A stretch of 64,000 nt of DNA from Lithocarpus polystachyus (Eukaryota > Streptophyta > Magnoliopsida > Fagales > Fagaceae): contig CM066163.1 of the NCBI GenBank assembly GCA_033629205.1, forward strand, positions 61,190,686-61,254,685, read 5' to 3'. Of the stretch, positions 55,361 to 64,000 are shown one piece after another. Position 1 is the stretch's first letter. Every line of letters begins with the position of its first letter. The position numbers and the translations under genes were made by a program. The notes below the pieces were generated by a model. It was not told where the DNA came from. It saw only the letters and a list, made by a program, of their open reading frames with translations, and made no database searches.

Positions 55361-56503
55361 ACTGTTGTCGTCATCTTGATCAACAACTGATTCCTGTTTG
55401 GCTGTGTAGCAAGGTGTACTAACCTGGGATCTAGTTTTAACTCCTTGAAATTCTGGATCTAAGTCTCTTCTAGATCTAGGAAATGGTGCTAGAGGTCTAG
55501 AGGAGCTGGCCTGGGATGCAGACTTGTCTCTTAGGAGATTAAGTGGTTGCCTAAAAGGTAGAGGAGATCGGCTGAGATCTATCGGGGATCTAGGCTTGTA
55601 GTCATCTAAAGGTGTTCTGAATCTAGATTTGTCAAAACTAAGTCTAACAGAATCATCTGCTAGTTGCTGGACAAAATCTAAATCTGAATCTTGATCTGGG
55701 TTTTGGATCTGGAGAGGGTAATTCTCATTTTCTAATTTCCAATCAGAAGGGAAATCTATCTCTGACCATTTAAGGGTTCTGGGTATTTGTACTTTAGCCT
55801 TAACATTGGTCTGGATGAGAAGGGTTTCACCTAGTTTTTTCCTGTCAAGGGCTCCAACGTTCAGGTTGGTCCTACAACATTTATAACAAATTCTGTATAT
55901 TATGGCAATCTAGCTGGATCCCTGTACCATGAGGGTACCATGAGACTTAATATTGAGGGTAAGGACATTCATGATATGCTCATCATAAAGATCAACTGTG
56001 AAATTGGGGAAACAGTTAAAATGAACTAGTCCACCACCAAGACTGGTTTCAATGGTTCCTAGGAGACTGTCATTAAACCTCATATGACGAGTGTCTCTAA
56101 GGGCTAGAAGAATCGAATTGTTTAATCCTTCCCTGATAAGGGGTTTGATACCAATTTGAACTAGACCAATATGTAGGAATTTGTGTCCTTCTTTCCTATG
56201 AGCTTTGATCTGTTCTTGGCTAAACAAATAACATGTTTCATATGGTTTTCTAAGACCATATACTTGTTCAATGGTTTTAACATGGAAATCTATCTTGAAA
56301 GCCTTCTTCCAATTCCATGAGGATTTGTAATACTCTTTGGTTGAAACTCTAGGGATATTCCAATCTTCTAGGTTTAAATCTAGGTCTGTTAACTGATATT
56401 CTTCACTATTGATAATTCCAGACTCTTGTGGAATTTCTAGGAGTGATGTGGATCTACTGGCTAAGCTAGAGGTTGAGTTACTTCTAAACAATTTACTCAT
56501 CAT
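55361..56503 (-). pseudogene. movement-protein-like ORF (30K superfamily), one frameshift
   Basis: The first 197 codons (56503-55910) have the caulimovirid movement-protein core: YLFSQEQIKAHRKEGHKF, HIGLVQIGIKPLIREGLN, LLALRDTRHMRFNDSLLG, ETSLGGGLVHFNCFPNF, VLTLNIKSHG. In the virus family such proteins form tubules that carry virus through plasmodesmata. A frameshift near 55910-55915 moves the C-terminal part (a Cys-containing segment, then Asp/Ser/Arg/Pro-rich tail) to another frame that stays open to a TAA at 55361. Nearly the usual length of about 380 residues when both parts are counted. Confidence 0.8.
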
Positions 56504-57009
56504 CTTGGCTATCTGGTAGGGAAATACAATTAAAACCTAATTATCTTTATCTCCAAACAACTAGATCTAACCTTAGATCTGACAACAGGGTATTCACACT
56601 GAGACAAGGTGCCTATACAATGCACAGTATATCCTCCAACTGCCTTTTTCTCCTAAAACGCCTGAAAACGTCTAACGCCTCACTCCGGCTAAATGGCTAA
56701 ACGACGAACCAAGGATTCCAAGGACTAACTAGACTATAGGACAACACTGGTAGGTTTTACACATCTCAAACAGTCACCTGTAACAGATTTTTAGGGCTAA
56801 ACACAAGGATAAGAAGAAGTAAATAACTGGAAAATAATTGGGTTAGCTTGAACAGATAGTACAGAATGAAGGAATAAATAGAAAAGAAATAACTGAATCA
56901 ACAGATAAGTGAGTAGAAGAAGATTACAAGACAGAAATAAACAATAGGAATATAGTGAGAAAATAATGCCATGAAAATAATAAATGCAAATATTGAAAAT
57001 AAATAAATA
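56504..57009 (-). other. leader part before the movement protein
   Basis: Non-coding; no primer-binding site seen here. Contains short TAACGCC/AACGCC and CTAACTAG-type repeats and ends at the TA tract. Confidence 0.5.
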
Positions 57010-57028
57010 AATATATATATATATATAT
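57010..57028. repeat. (TA)n tract at the right end of the pararetrovirus-like insertion
   Basis: About 19 bp of alternating TA, with an AAATAAAT-type flank on the inner side. Confidence 0.95.
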
Positions 57029-57659
57029 TTATGTTCTCTCCTCTCTTATCACCCGGTCGGATTCAAACCTCCTCTCTTTTCTCTTCTCTTTTTTTCCCTC
57101 TCTCCTCTCTCCTCTCTCTTATCTCTGATGAGTTGAGATCAACTATTCTCTCCTCTCTTCTCTCACACTAGTAGATTTTTTTTTCTCTGGTTGAGATTGG
57201 CGTTTCCAGTGGTGGTGGGGCTGAGATTGACAGCTACTTGCAGTGGTGTCCTTTTCCTGCACACCAGCAAAGCCACCACCAATAACATCTGGCCTCTCTC
57301 TCTTCTATCTATTTCTTTTATTATTATTATTGTTGTTGTTGTTGTTGTTGTTTTCGGTTTGTGTTTGGTTTTAGGATGGGTTTGTGGTGGTTTTGGTATC
57401 TCTGGTGGTGGGTTCTGAGGGTAATGGTAGAGGGTTGTGGGGGTGATAGACGATAATGCTTGTGGTTTTTGTTTTTGTTAATTTTTTAATATAGATGAGT
57501 TTTTATTTTATTTTATTTTATTTTATTTTATGTGGTGTAATGTTAAAATAGAAGATGTGATGTAAAGCATATTGTAAAATGATGTGCTAAAATTGATAAA
57601 ATAAGTTTTGATATGTCAAAATGACATTTGACAAAACAGGTCTAATGCTAGTGCTATAA

Positions 57660-58490
57660 TTATTAAATTCAAAACTTTAATAGAATCATGAGTTTTACGA
57701 AAAATATCATAGATCATTTTATGTATTTTTCTTTTTCATTAATTTCTCTCTTCATAATTTATTCTCTTCAACGCCAAAATCTTATTTATGTTTACCATAC
57801 AAAATTATCTAATTATCTCAAACAACCGATGTAACTCTAAAGATATTCTACTAGTTTGTTTTTAGAAGCATACACACATGGGAAAGGAGATGGTTTAATT
57901 ATTATTTTAACGCATGTTCGAATAGGTTTTTTTTTTTTTTTTCAGGATTTCGAAAATATTTGACTTCAAATACTTTTGAAGTTATCTGACAATTGAAAAA
58001 TTGTCCTTATATATGTAATTATAGTTATATGAATTTTTAAATGAGTTATGAAACTTGTTTAAATAATATATATAATAATTATATTATTATAAATCGTCAC
58101 ATAATAAGTTAAAAAAATAACTCCAAATTTATTTTAAGTCATATTTTTTTTTTATATTTCAATAAGCACTTCGAACAAAGTTATTTTCCAAAAAAATTAT
58201 TTAAAAAAAACTTTTAAATATCAAACATGCGTGTGCTAATTAAGAAAACAAAAAGAAGGTACAAAGTTCAAACATGCATGGAATAGTATCCGACTAATTA
58301 ATTAAAATTAATTAGTAATTAATAGAATAGACGAGTGATTAATAGTACAAAACAAAAGAAGACCAACTTTCCAGCTTTCAACTTTTCTTCTGCTACAGAT
58401 ATTCAGGAAACCTGCCCTGTTTTGTGCTTTTTGCCTCTTACGTCTTTTCGAGGAGGCCTCGGGGTCTTTTCATTGTCTCCAAACGCGCGC
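57660..58490. other. intergenic AT-rich region
   Basis: No gene seen. Upstream region of the gene at 58534. Confidence 0.6.
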
Positions 58491-58493
58491 ACG

Positions 58494-58494
<1 letters not shown>

Positions 58495-58524
<30 letters not shown>
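58495..58524 (+). repeat. (GA)n tract in the 5' leader
   Basis: GAGAGAGA run 10 bp upstream of the start codon at 58534; such tracts are common in plant 5' UTRs and may bind GAGA-type factors. No clear TATA box upstream. Confidence 0.85.
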
Positions 58525-58526
<2 letters not shown>

Positions 58527-58533
58527 TACGGAA

Positions 58534-59105
58534 ATGGCAGAGGTGGATTGGAATAATCAAAGGAGTAGAAGGATGATAGAAGAACAGGCAAAGGAGGAGT
58601 TGGAAATACTTGAAACCCAACATCCCAACCGTTTTGAGTACCTAAAGCTTGAGCTCAAGTCCTTCATCTTTCAAATTCAATCCCAAAGCCAACTTCCACT
58701 TCCTGAGAACTACAGCTCCAGCTCCTTTCCCACCTCTTCTATTGCTACCACTCAAGGTAATATCTTTCTTACTCTCATCTCATATAATCTTCTTTTCTTT
58801 ATTTAACTTTCCATTATGTTTCTTTGTGATGACTTCCTTTATATAATTTTTTTTGCTAAACAGAATCAACCAGTAATAGGAAGAGGAAGGTAGGTGATTG
58901 TCTTTGTGTATTAATGGAGGATGGAAATGAATCACCCAAGAAGAAATTGCAAATGGGTACTACAAACATTATAGGAAACATGAAGGGGATCATTACTAAT
59001 AGGAAGACCGAGAAGAGGGAAAGGGTTGATGACGTTCTTGAGAGGGCTCAAGCATGTCTCCAAAAAATTCAGCACTTAAAAGCCTCTTTATTATTCTGCT
59101 GCTGA
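58534..59105 (+). CDS. small two-exon host gene, product unknown, 154 residues
   Basis: Exon 1 58534-58756 (starts MAEVDWNNQRSRRMIEEQAK), intron 58757-58863 (GTAATATC...TTTGCTAAACAG, 107 bp, phase 1) and exon 2 58864-59105, total 465 bp with TGA. The protein begins with an acidic/basic helix (EEQAKEELEILETQHPNRFE), has a Ser-rich middle, a basic stretch SNRKRKVG and SPKKKLQ that could act as nuclear signals, and ends with a helix rich in Arg/Gln/Leu (KRERVDDVLERAQACLQKIQ) and a Cys-rich end (LLFCC). No enzyme or TE domain. The clean splice sites, correct phase and lack of breaks mark it as a real gene, the only intact host gene in the window. I do not recognise the family. Confidence 0.72.
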
Positions 59106-59600
59106 TGCCTTGTTTATGTATTATGCAAATATTTTGTACTTTGCAATGAGATGCAGATTGCAGAGTCTACTTTAACCAGAGAAGTGTTTTGGTTTCTGGC
59201 AGGGTGAATCTATGTACATTCACTAGATTGTGCTCTTTTTCTACTTTGCTTTTGATTGCTTTCTGAATATTTTTTTCGTGAATATAAAAATTATCGAAAA
59301 AAAAATCAAAAAAGCATCTTTGCTTTTGCTGTTTTCTTTTCAAATTTTACTGATTTGAATATTGTCTTTTTCTACTTTATTTTACTAGTTGTAGGGGTTG
59401 CAATTTTTTCTAATTTAATGTGCTAAGTTTTCAACTTTTTATGCTTTATTAGAGCTCTTTAAAGTTAAGATAGTTTTATTTTTAAGTGTTGTAACTTAAA
59501 TTTCTCAATAAAATTTAACTAGTCTACATGGTTGTATACATTAATATAGCAAAATCAATTTTATCATTTCAAAACAATTGAATTTAATTATATGATTCAT
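59106..59600. other. 3' flank of the small gene, no gene seen
   Basis: Contains the probable 3' UTR and AT-rich intergenic DNA. Confidence 0.6.
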
Positions 59601-60090
59601 CTAAGATATAATAAAGTGTCACACAAATGTAATAGTAGAAAAAAATGGGATTGTCAAAAGGCATAATAATTGTTGCAAAGAAGTGGCATTAAGATACCAA
59701 TGTCATATAAACTAAGGCATCAAACTAGGTAATCACCAATATTATCACACAAGGGGAAGATAACATAAAGAGTTCACATGTTAGAGCAACCATATCAATT
59801 TGTGCAAATTTTTTGTCTATTTTGCAATAAAAAACTTACTTTTTTTATTTTATACATCTACTTTTAAAAAATATTTACATCAGTTTATCTATTCTACACA
59901 TTTATTCAATAAAATACTCATTCTTTTTACATTTTTTTATTATTTCCTTCTCTCTCCTCTCTAGAACCCTCTCACAGACCCAATACAAACCCAAAATCAC
60001 CCACACTCAGCTAACGTCTTCTACGTTGAGCTACAGACCCAACACAAACTCAAAATCACCCACACCAAACCAGAAACTGTCTTCTAGACG

Positions 60091-60287
60091 CAAAACTCAA
60101 AGCTCGACTATGGATTCTCTGTCATTGCCAACATGTTGAAGAAGATCGAGCCCTTGGATACTTCGATTGTATCCAAAGCCGTTTCTGATTCGGCCAAGGA
60201 TTCCATGAAGCAGACCATTTCCACTATACTAGGCTTGCTCCCATCCGATCAATTCTCCGTCACCGTCTCCGTTTTCAAATGGCCAAA
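60091..60287 (+). pseudogene. captured DUF760-like gene fragment
   Basis: Frame reads KLDYGFSVIANMLKKIEPLD, VSDSAKDSMKQTISTILGLLP and SDQFSVTVSVFK, which matches by motif the start of plant DUF760 proteins (a plastid-linked family of unknown role). It stops being recognisable after VFK (about 60285) and merges into TE sequence. The ATG at 60133 is probably internal. Identification is by motif memory. Confidence 0.6.
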
Positions 60288-60563
60288 CCCAACACAAACC
60301 CAAAATCACCCACACCCAACCACTAGCCACCATCTACTATCAACGATCAAATAGAACAAACCCGTCGGAATCACTGGTGAGTTCAACAGCAAGTTTAGAT
60401 GATCAGAGAGATTGATCGAATTGTTGGATCGAAGAGGCTGATCGGCTTTGCAGTGAGAGATGAGAGAAAGAGAGAGTTGTGATGAAATGAGAAAGAGAGA
60501 GTTAAGATGAGAGTCAGAGGTAAGAAAGAGAAAAAATATATATATATATATCAAATACACGTG

Positions 60564-60622
60564 CTACAGTAACCGTGCATATATGCACGGTTACTGTAGT
60601 AATTGTGTATAAATACACAATT
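60564..60622. repeat. two adjacent perfect palindromes
   Basis: 60564-60599 is a perfect 36-bp palindrome, arms CTACAGTAACCGTGCAT with a 2-bp AT centre; 60601-60622 is AATTGTGTA-TAAA-TACACAATT. They follow a (TA)n stretch, inside the TIR element. Confidence 0.92.
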
Positions 60623-61151
60623 TTACACCTATTGGTGTGGGTGTTTTTTTGGCCAAAATGTGTAAAATGAAGGGATTTTTGTATTTTAAAAGACTATACA
60701 CCCACTGATGTGAATGCTCAGTATAGCTAATTTACAAAGCATATTTCCCAATAGTTTCATAAATGATCTAAATATCTAAGATTTATACAAAATTTGTAAT
60801 GTTCCCATGCTTTATCCTTAGATTTCCCCATCAAAATTTCCAAATAAAATTGTCCAAAATAACCAATTTTGACACTTCCAAATATTCCAAAAATTCTATA
60901 AAATCCATAACCAAAAGATTAAATAAAAAATATTCATCTTTTCCAAACCAACAAATTATGCATTTTCCCATCTGCCATATTAAGGAAATGCTTTTTTTTT
61001 TCCTCATAAATAAATAAATATTAAAAATCTCAAAACTCATAATTCTCTTTTAGGAAAATCTTAGTTCTATGGGCAATGTTCCAAATTGTGAATTCTCCAT
61101 GTATAAAAAGATTATAATTGTGGATAAAAAAAAGTATGAACTTATAACTTG

Positions 61152-61907
61152 TGTAGGGGTAAAAGGTCTGTTACTAGAAAATGGGTCATGGGCCTGTCCG
61201 AGGACAACAGGCCGTGGGGAATGTGCCTAGCCTAACTCCTATCCAAAGTACAAGTTACGTAGAAATAAAAAGACTGGTCCGAGGAGGTTTGCCTGTTCGG
61301 ATCATCAAGGAGATGACCCAGGCGAGTACTCCAACACTGAGCCAAGCCTTCTTGGAGGACCCCTTAACTTATACAGGCCAAAGAGGACAGGTGACAACGA
61401 TCAAATATTAGGTAAAAGGCTGCTGCCACCGCATTTATAATTCTGCAGCTAACATCATGGCCACATTAATGGGGAAAAGACATCTGAACAGTGGCCTTGG
61501 TCCTTTACAGCTACCATGCAAAGGCTTTAGGGGGAGGTTGATGGGACAAGTATCAAGAAAGAATCACCTAATTGGCACGTGGGAAGAACTGATATATAAG
61601 GAGAGCTGAAAGGAAGAAAGAGGAGTGGGGAGAAGAAAACAACGAAGGAGAAGGGAGAAAGAGAAAGAGAAATGCTGAGGCATCTTCTAAGACAATCTCT
61701 TCGAACTAAGCTGAGTATCATCCAAGACTATACCAGCATTTCGTGTCTATTAAGTTGATCACAACCAGGGTTGGGCCACTAACCAGTTTACTTTCAACTG
61801 AGTTTACTTAGCTCACTCTCTTACAAATTCATTGCAAGGAGACTATTTATCTGCTGGGCTAGAGTCTATTTCTCTTGCTAGCCCAAATAGCAATTTGTGT
61901 CCTTACA
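61152..61907 (+). mobile_element. solo LTR, family A copy 2
   Basis: 756 bp, TGTAGGGG...TCCTTACA, with an exact 5-bp duplication ACTTG at 61147-61151 and 61908-61912. Homologous to the LTR at 4878-5669 throughout. TATA box GATATATAAGGAG at about 61591-61603 in front of a purine-rich leader. Confidence 0.94.
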
Positions 61908-62156
61908 ACTTGCATTTGTAAAAATTCATGATAATTTATAGGAATTTTTACCAAACAATTAAATTTATATTCATGAAAATAATATATATTCTCATTTTTT
62001 TACTAATTTAATATATTTATTTATAATTTAAATTATCATTAAATTAATTATGACATTATCATGGTTCAACCTTGGTTCGACCTCGGTCGTACCTCAAAAA
62101 ACCTTAAACCTCTTTTTTGTCTGGTTCTTTGAACGGTCAAAGTTTTAAAACCATGT

Positions 62157-62755
62157 CTAAGATCACGTGATAAGGTGTCACACAAATGCAATAGTAGCAA
62201 AAAAGATGGGATTGTCAAAATGCATAATAAACGTTGCAAAGACGTGGCGTAAAGATACCAATGTCACGTAAACTAAGACATCAAACTAGGTAATCGCTAA
62301 TGTCATTGTGGTCATCACCAATGTCATTTAACAAGGGAAGACTACATAAAGAGCTCACATGTTAGTATAGCTAATTTACAAAGTATATTTCCAAGTATTT
62401 TCATAAATGATCAAAATATCCAAGATTTTTACAAAATTTCCAATGTTCCCAAACTATATTCTCATATTTTCCCATAAAAATTTCCCAGATAACATTATCC
62501 AAAATAAACATTTTTTAAACTTCCAAATATTCCAAAAATCTATAAAAAAAATTAAATAAAAAATATTCAACTTTTCCAAACCAACAAATCATGCATTTTA
62601 CCATATACCATATTAAGGAAAATGCTTTTTTCATAAATAAAGAATATTAACAATCTAGACACACATAATACTCTTTTGGGAAAATATTAGTTCCATGGAC
62701 AATGTTCCAAAATGTGAATGCTCCATGCGATAAAATGATTATTTCATATTTTCTA
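62157..62755. repeat. duplicated segment, copy B (uninterrupted, empty site)
   Basis: Matches copy A with about 10-15 percent divergence by eye. Keeps the unoccupied target (about 62358-62375, CATGTTAGTATAGC) of the TIR element. Confidence 0.9.
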
Positions 62756-63382
62756 AAATTGTATTAGGTATTTTCTTAGACCAAGAGTGTGTTTGACACT
62801 AGTTTTTAGCTTTTATGTATAGTTTTTTAAAATCTCATTTTTTTCCTGCTTTTTTTCACTTTTTCAAGTAAAATACTTTTAGCAAAAAGTTAGATAAGTT
62901 GTTTTCAAACAAATACCAAGTGTCCAAAACCAAATAGCACAACTCACGTGATACTAAATTTGTTACCAAAATCCTTGCAATTTAACAACACAAGCATCAA
63001 AAGCCTAAGGTAGGGGAACACCGTTACTTGAGGTAGGTTCATTTGAATAATTATTTCATTCCAGATTCTTGCATTTTTTATAATACATTGAATTATTGCT
63101 TTAATATAAGCAAGTATATCCTACATAACTATTTAAATAAAAGAAATATATATTCCATTATGAAATACAAAGTTTATTTCTATAATGTCCAAACATCATA
63201 CTTATACACAACTTCTTATTCTTCTTCTTTTTCATTCTATCTATTTGAATGGCATACCTTTGGTGGACAAATTAAAAATAGGATCCAATACCTTATATAT
63301 TAAATACTTAACTAATATCTTTTAGTATTTTTTATGGTGATTTCTTTTATTATCATGATAAGATATTAATTGATTTTACTAA
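62756..63382. other. no gene seen
   Basis: AT-rich; a possible MITE-like unit at about 62786-62960 with GTGTGTTTGACAC / AAGTGTCCAAAACC ends, too weak to call. Confidence 0.5.
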
Positions 63383-63391
63383 TTAATTTTT

Positions 63392-63759
63392 GGTAAATTG
63401 TAACTTATCCTCTTATGGTTTGACCGAAATTTAAATTACCTACTTGTAGTTTGAAATTTAATACTTTACTTGCTTGAGATTAGCTCAGTTAGAATTTTGT
63501 AACATACCTCCGTTAAAAATATGGATAAAATTTTGTTCAATTTTTATGTCTCTCTCCTCAAAAAACACAAAAAAATATAAAAATACAAGATCAAATAAGA
63601 TAAAAAATAATGACACTTGCATCATAAAATTTCAAATCAAGTAGGCAACTTAAATTTTGATAAAATCTTAGATGGATAAAGTATAAAATTTCAAATCACA
63701 AATAGGTTAATTAACTTAAATTTCAACAAAACTATACATGCATAACTTATAATTTGCCC
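63392..63759. mobile_element. small MULE-like element
   Basis: 368 bp, ends GGTAAATTGTAACTTAT and ATAACTTATAATTTGCCC are inverse matches, with related TIR sequence for about 80 bp (GAAATTTAAATTACCTAC.. against ..GGTTAATTAACTTAAATTTC). Flanks TTAATTTTT (63383-63391) and TTAACTTTT (63760-63768) are a 9-bp duplication with one mismatch, which suits MULEs. No coding region. Confidence 0.75.
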
Positions 63760-63768
63760 TTAACTTTT

Positions 63769-64000
63769 AGTGTTGGCGAGTTTAAATTTTAAATATCTTA
63801 TTTAATAAAAAAATACTTTATTAATTGAATTAATTCAAACGATAAAAAAAAAAAAATGGAAAAGAATAAGTGAATGTACGGGGTTGGACATTACAGAATT
63901 TAGCCGCTTGCAAATTGCAAAACGGCGCCGTGGATGGGCCTTGTTGAAATTGGCCATGTAAAAGTGGCAAGTGGTAGTAACGCGCACATTGGCCCCCGGT
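63769..64000. other. window end, no gene seen
   Basis: AT-rich sequence, then a GC-richer stretch near 63900-64000 (AAAACGGCGCCGTGG) that could be the start of another gene's promoter or leader beyond the window. Nothing firmer can be said. Confidence 0.4.

Larger units (their letters stand above)
50061..57010 (-). mobile_element. endogenous pararetrovirus-like (caulimovirid-like) element, RT-less
   Basis: About 6.95 kb on the minus strand between two TA tracts. Order on the minus strand: leader (57010-56504), movement protein (56503-55361), coat/gag-like protein with CCHC knuckle (55330 to about 52944), unrecognised ORF (52813-51359), promoter with TATATAAG (51070-51063), leader with a tRNA-Met primer-binding site (twice). 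A movement protein and a PBS lying after the promoter fit a circular pararetroviral genome rather than a plain LTR element. No protease, RT or RNase H motifs are seen, so a large part between coat protein and the next ORF is missing. Every ORF except perhaps the coat protein core carries a frameshift or stop. Confidence 0.75.
49866..57656. mobile_element. TIR element (PIF/Harbinger-like ends) interrupted by the pararetrovirus-like insertion
   Basis: Left end GAGCATTAGCATCAAATG preceded by TAA, and right end CTAATGCTAGTGCTA followed by TAA, are imperfect inverse matches with a candidate 3-bp duplication. Its own DNA (about 49866-50060 and 57011-57656, about 0.8 kb) has the CT-rich interior seen in the element at 59784-60719. 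A (TTG)n tract at about 57329-57351 and a (TTTTA)n tract at about 57497-57530 lie in the right part. No transposase. Confidence 0.42.
59784..60719. mobile_element. TIR element with a captured host exon (Pack-type)
   Basis: 936 bp, starts GAGCAACCATATCA and ends TGATGTGAATGCTC, imperfect inverse ends. Precise limits come from the empty site in the paralogous copy at 62157-62755: CATGTTA|GTATAGC there versus CATGTTA[element]A GTATAGC here. A TTA duplication shortened to A would fit a PIF/Harbinger-like insertion. It carries a DUF760-like coding fragment and two adjacent palindromes. No transposase. Confidence 0.75.
59601..61135. repeat. duplicated segment, copy A (interrupted)
   Basis: 59601-59783 plus 60720-61135 match 62157-62755 in order: GTGTCACACAAATG, GATACCAATGTCA, CATCAAACTAGGTAATC, then after the TIR element GTATAGCTAATTTACAAAG, CATATTAAGGAAA. 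Copy A was interrupted by the TIR element at 59784-60719. Confidence 0.9.

Noticed and set aside
62786..62960. MITE with GTGTTTGACAC-type ends
   Set aside because: Inverse similarity too short and no TSD.

Overview
This window is plant nuclear DNA, most likely from a woody eudicot of the rosid group; that placement is inference from the style of the repeats, and no marker gene fixes the species. It is AT-rich, and nearly everything recognisable is transposable-element sequence. I see one plausibly intact host gene, a small two-exon gene of unknown function at 58534-59105. A FERONIA/CrRLK1L-type receptor kinase pseudogene is split by a hAT transposon. No rRNA, tRNA or CRISPR array was found.

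Layout, left to right. (1) 1-4262: a long but broken L1-type LINE (endonuclease, RT, zinc-binding region, RNase H, poly-A). (2) 4878-5669: a solo LTR with 5-bp TSD GTTCC. (3) 5991-26203: a nest about 20 kb long. The outer element is a non-autonomous Copia-like LTR element (LTRs 5991-6447 and 25799-26203). It has been invaded by a gag-only, Sirevirus-like element (7079-12320, TSD GGCAT), a Mutator-like element (12608-14021, 9-bp TSD) and a 10.3-kb minus-strand Ty3/Gypsy element of the Tat type (14934-25203, TSD TCAAC). The Gypsy element carries an extra antisense gene and an 81-bp tandem repeat. (4) 26209-33525: mostly empty AT-rich DNA with a tRNA-derived SINE, a fragment of an RPA1-like gene, a CACTA-type element rich in TTTCGTCACC motifs and a foldback MITE. 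(5) 33537-35797: a 5'-truncated LINE with an 11-bp TSD. (6) 36964-44168: the receptor-kinase pseudogene with a 4.9-kb hAT element (38093-43005, 8-bp TSD CTTTATTG) inserted at its transmembrane region. (7) 44540-49862: LINE and LTR remnants and MITE-like repeats. (8) 50061-57010: an endogenous pararetrovirus-like (caulimovirid-like) insertion on the minus strand, between two TA-dinucleotide tracts and inside an older TIR element. It keeps a movement-protein ORF, a coat/gag-like ORF with a CCHC knuckle, a later ORF I do not recognise, a viral-type promoter and a tRNA-Met primer-binding site. The leader around that site is duplicated in tandem, and the protease/RT/RNase H region is missing. (9) 58534-64000: the small host gene, a duplicated segment of about 600 bp (one copy holding a TIR element with a captured DUF760-like exon, the other preserving the empty site), a second solo LTR with 5-bp TSD ACTTG, and a small MULE-like element.

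The genes do not form a pathway. What the window records is successive insertion: many boundaries can be read to the base from target-site duplications, and nesting and the empty site give their order. The best candidates for something under-described are the RT-less pararetrovirus-like element with its unrecognised ORF and double primer-binding site, the antisense gene inside the Gypsy element, the gag-only Sirevirus-like element, and the TIR element carrying a host exon.
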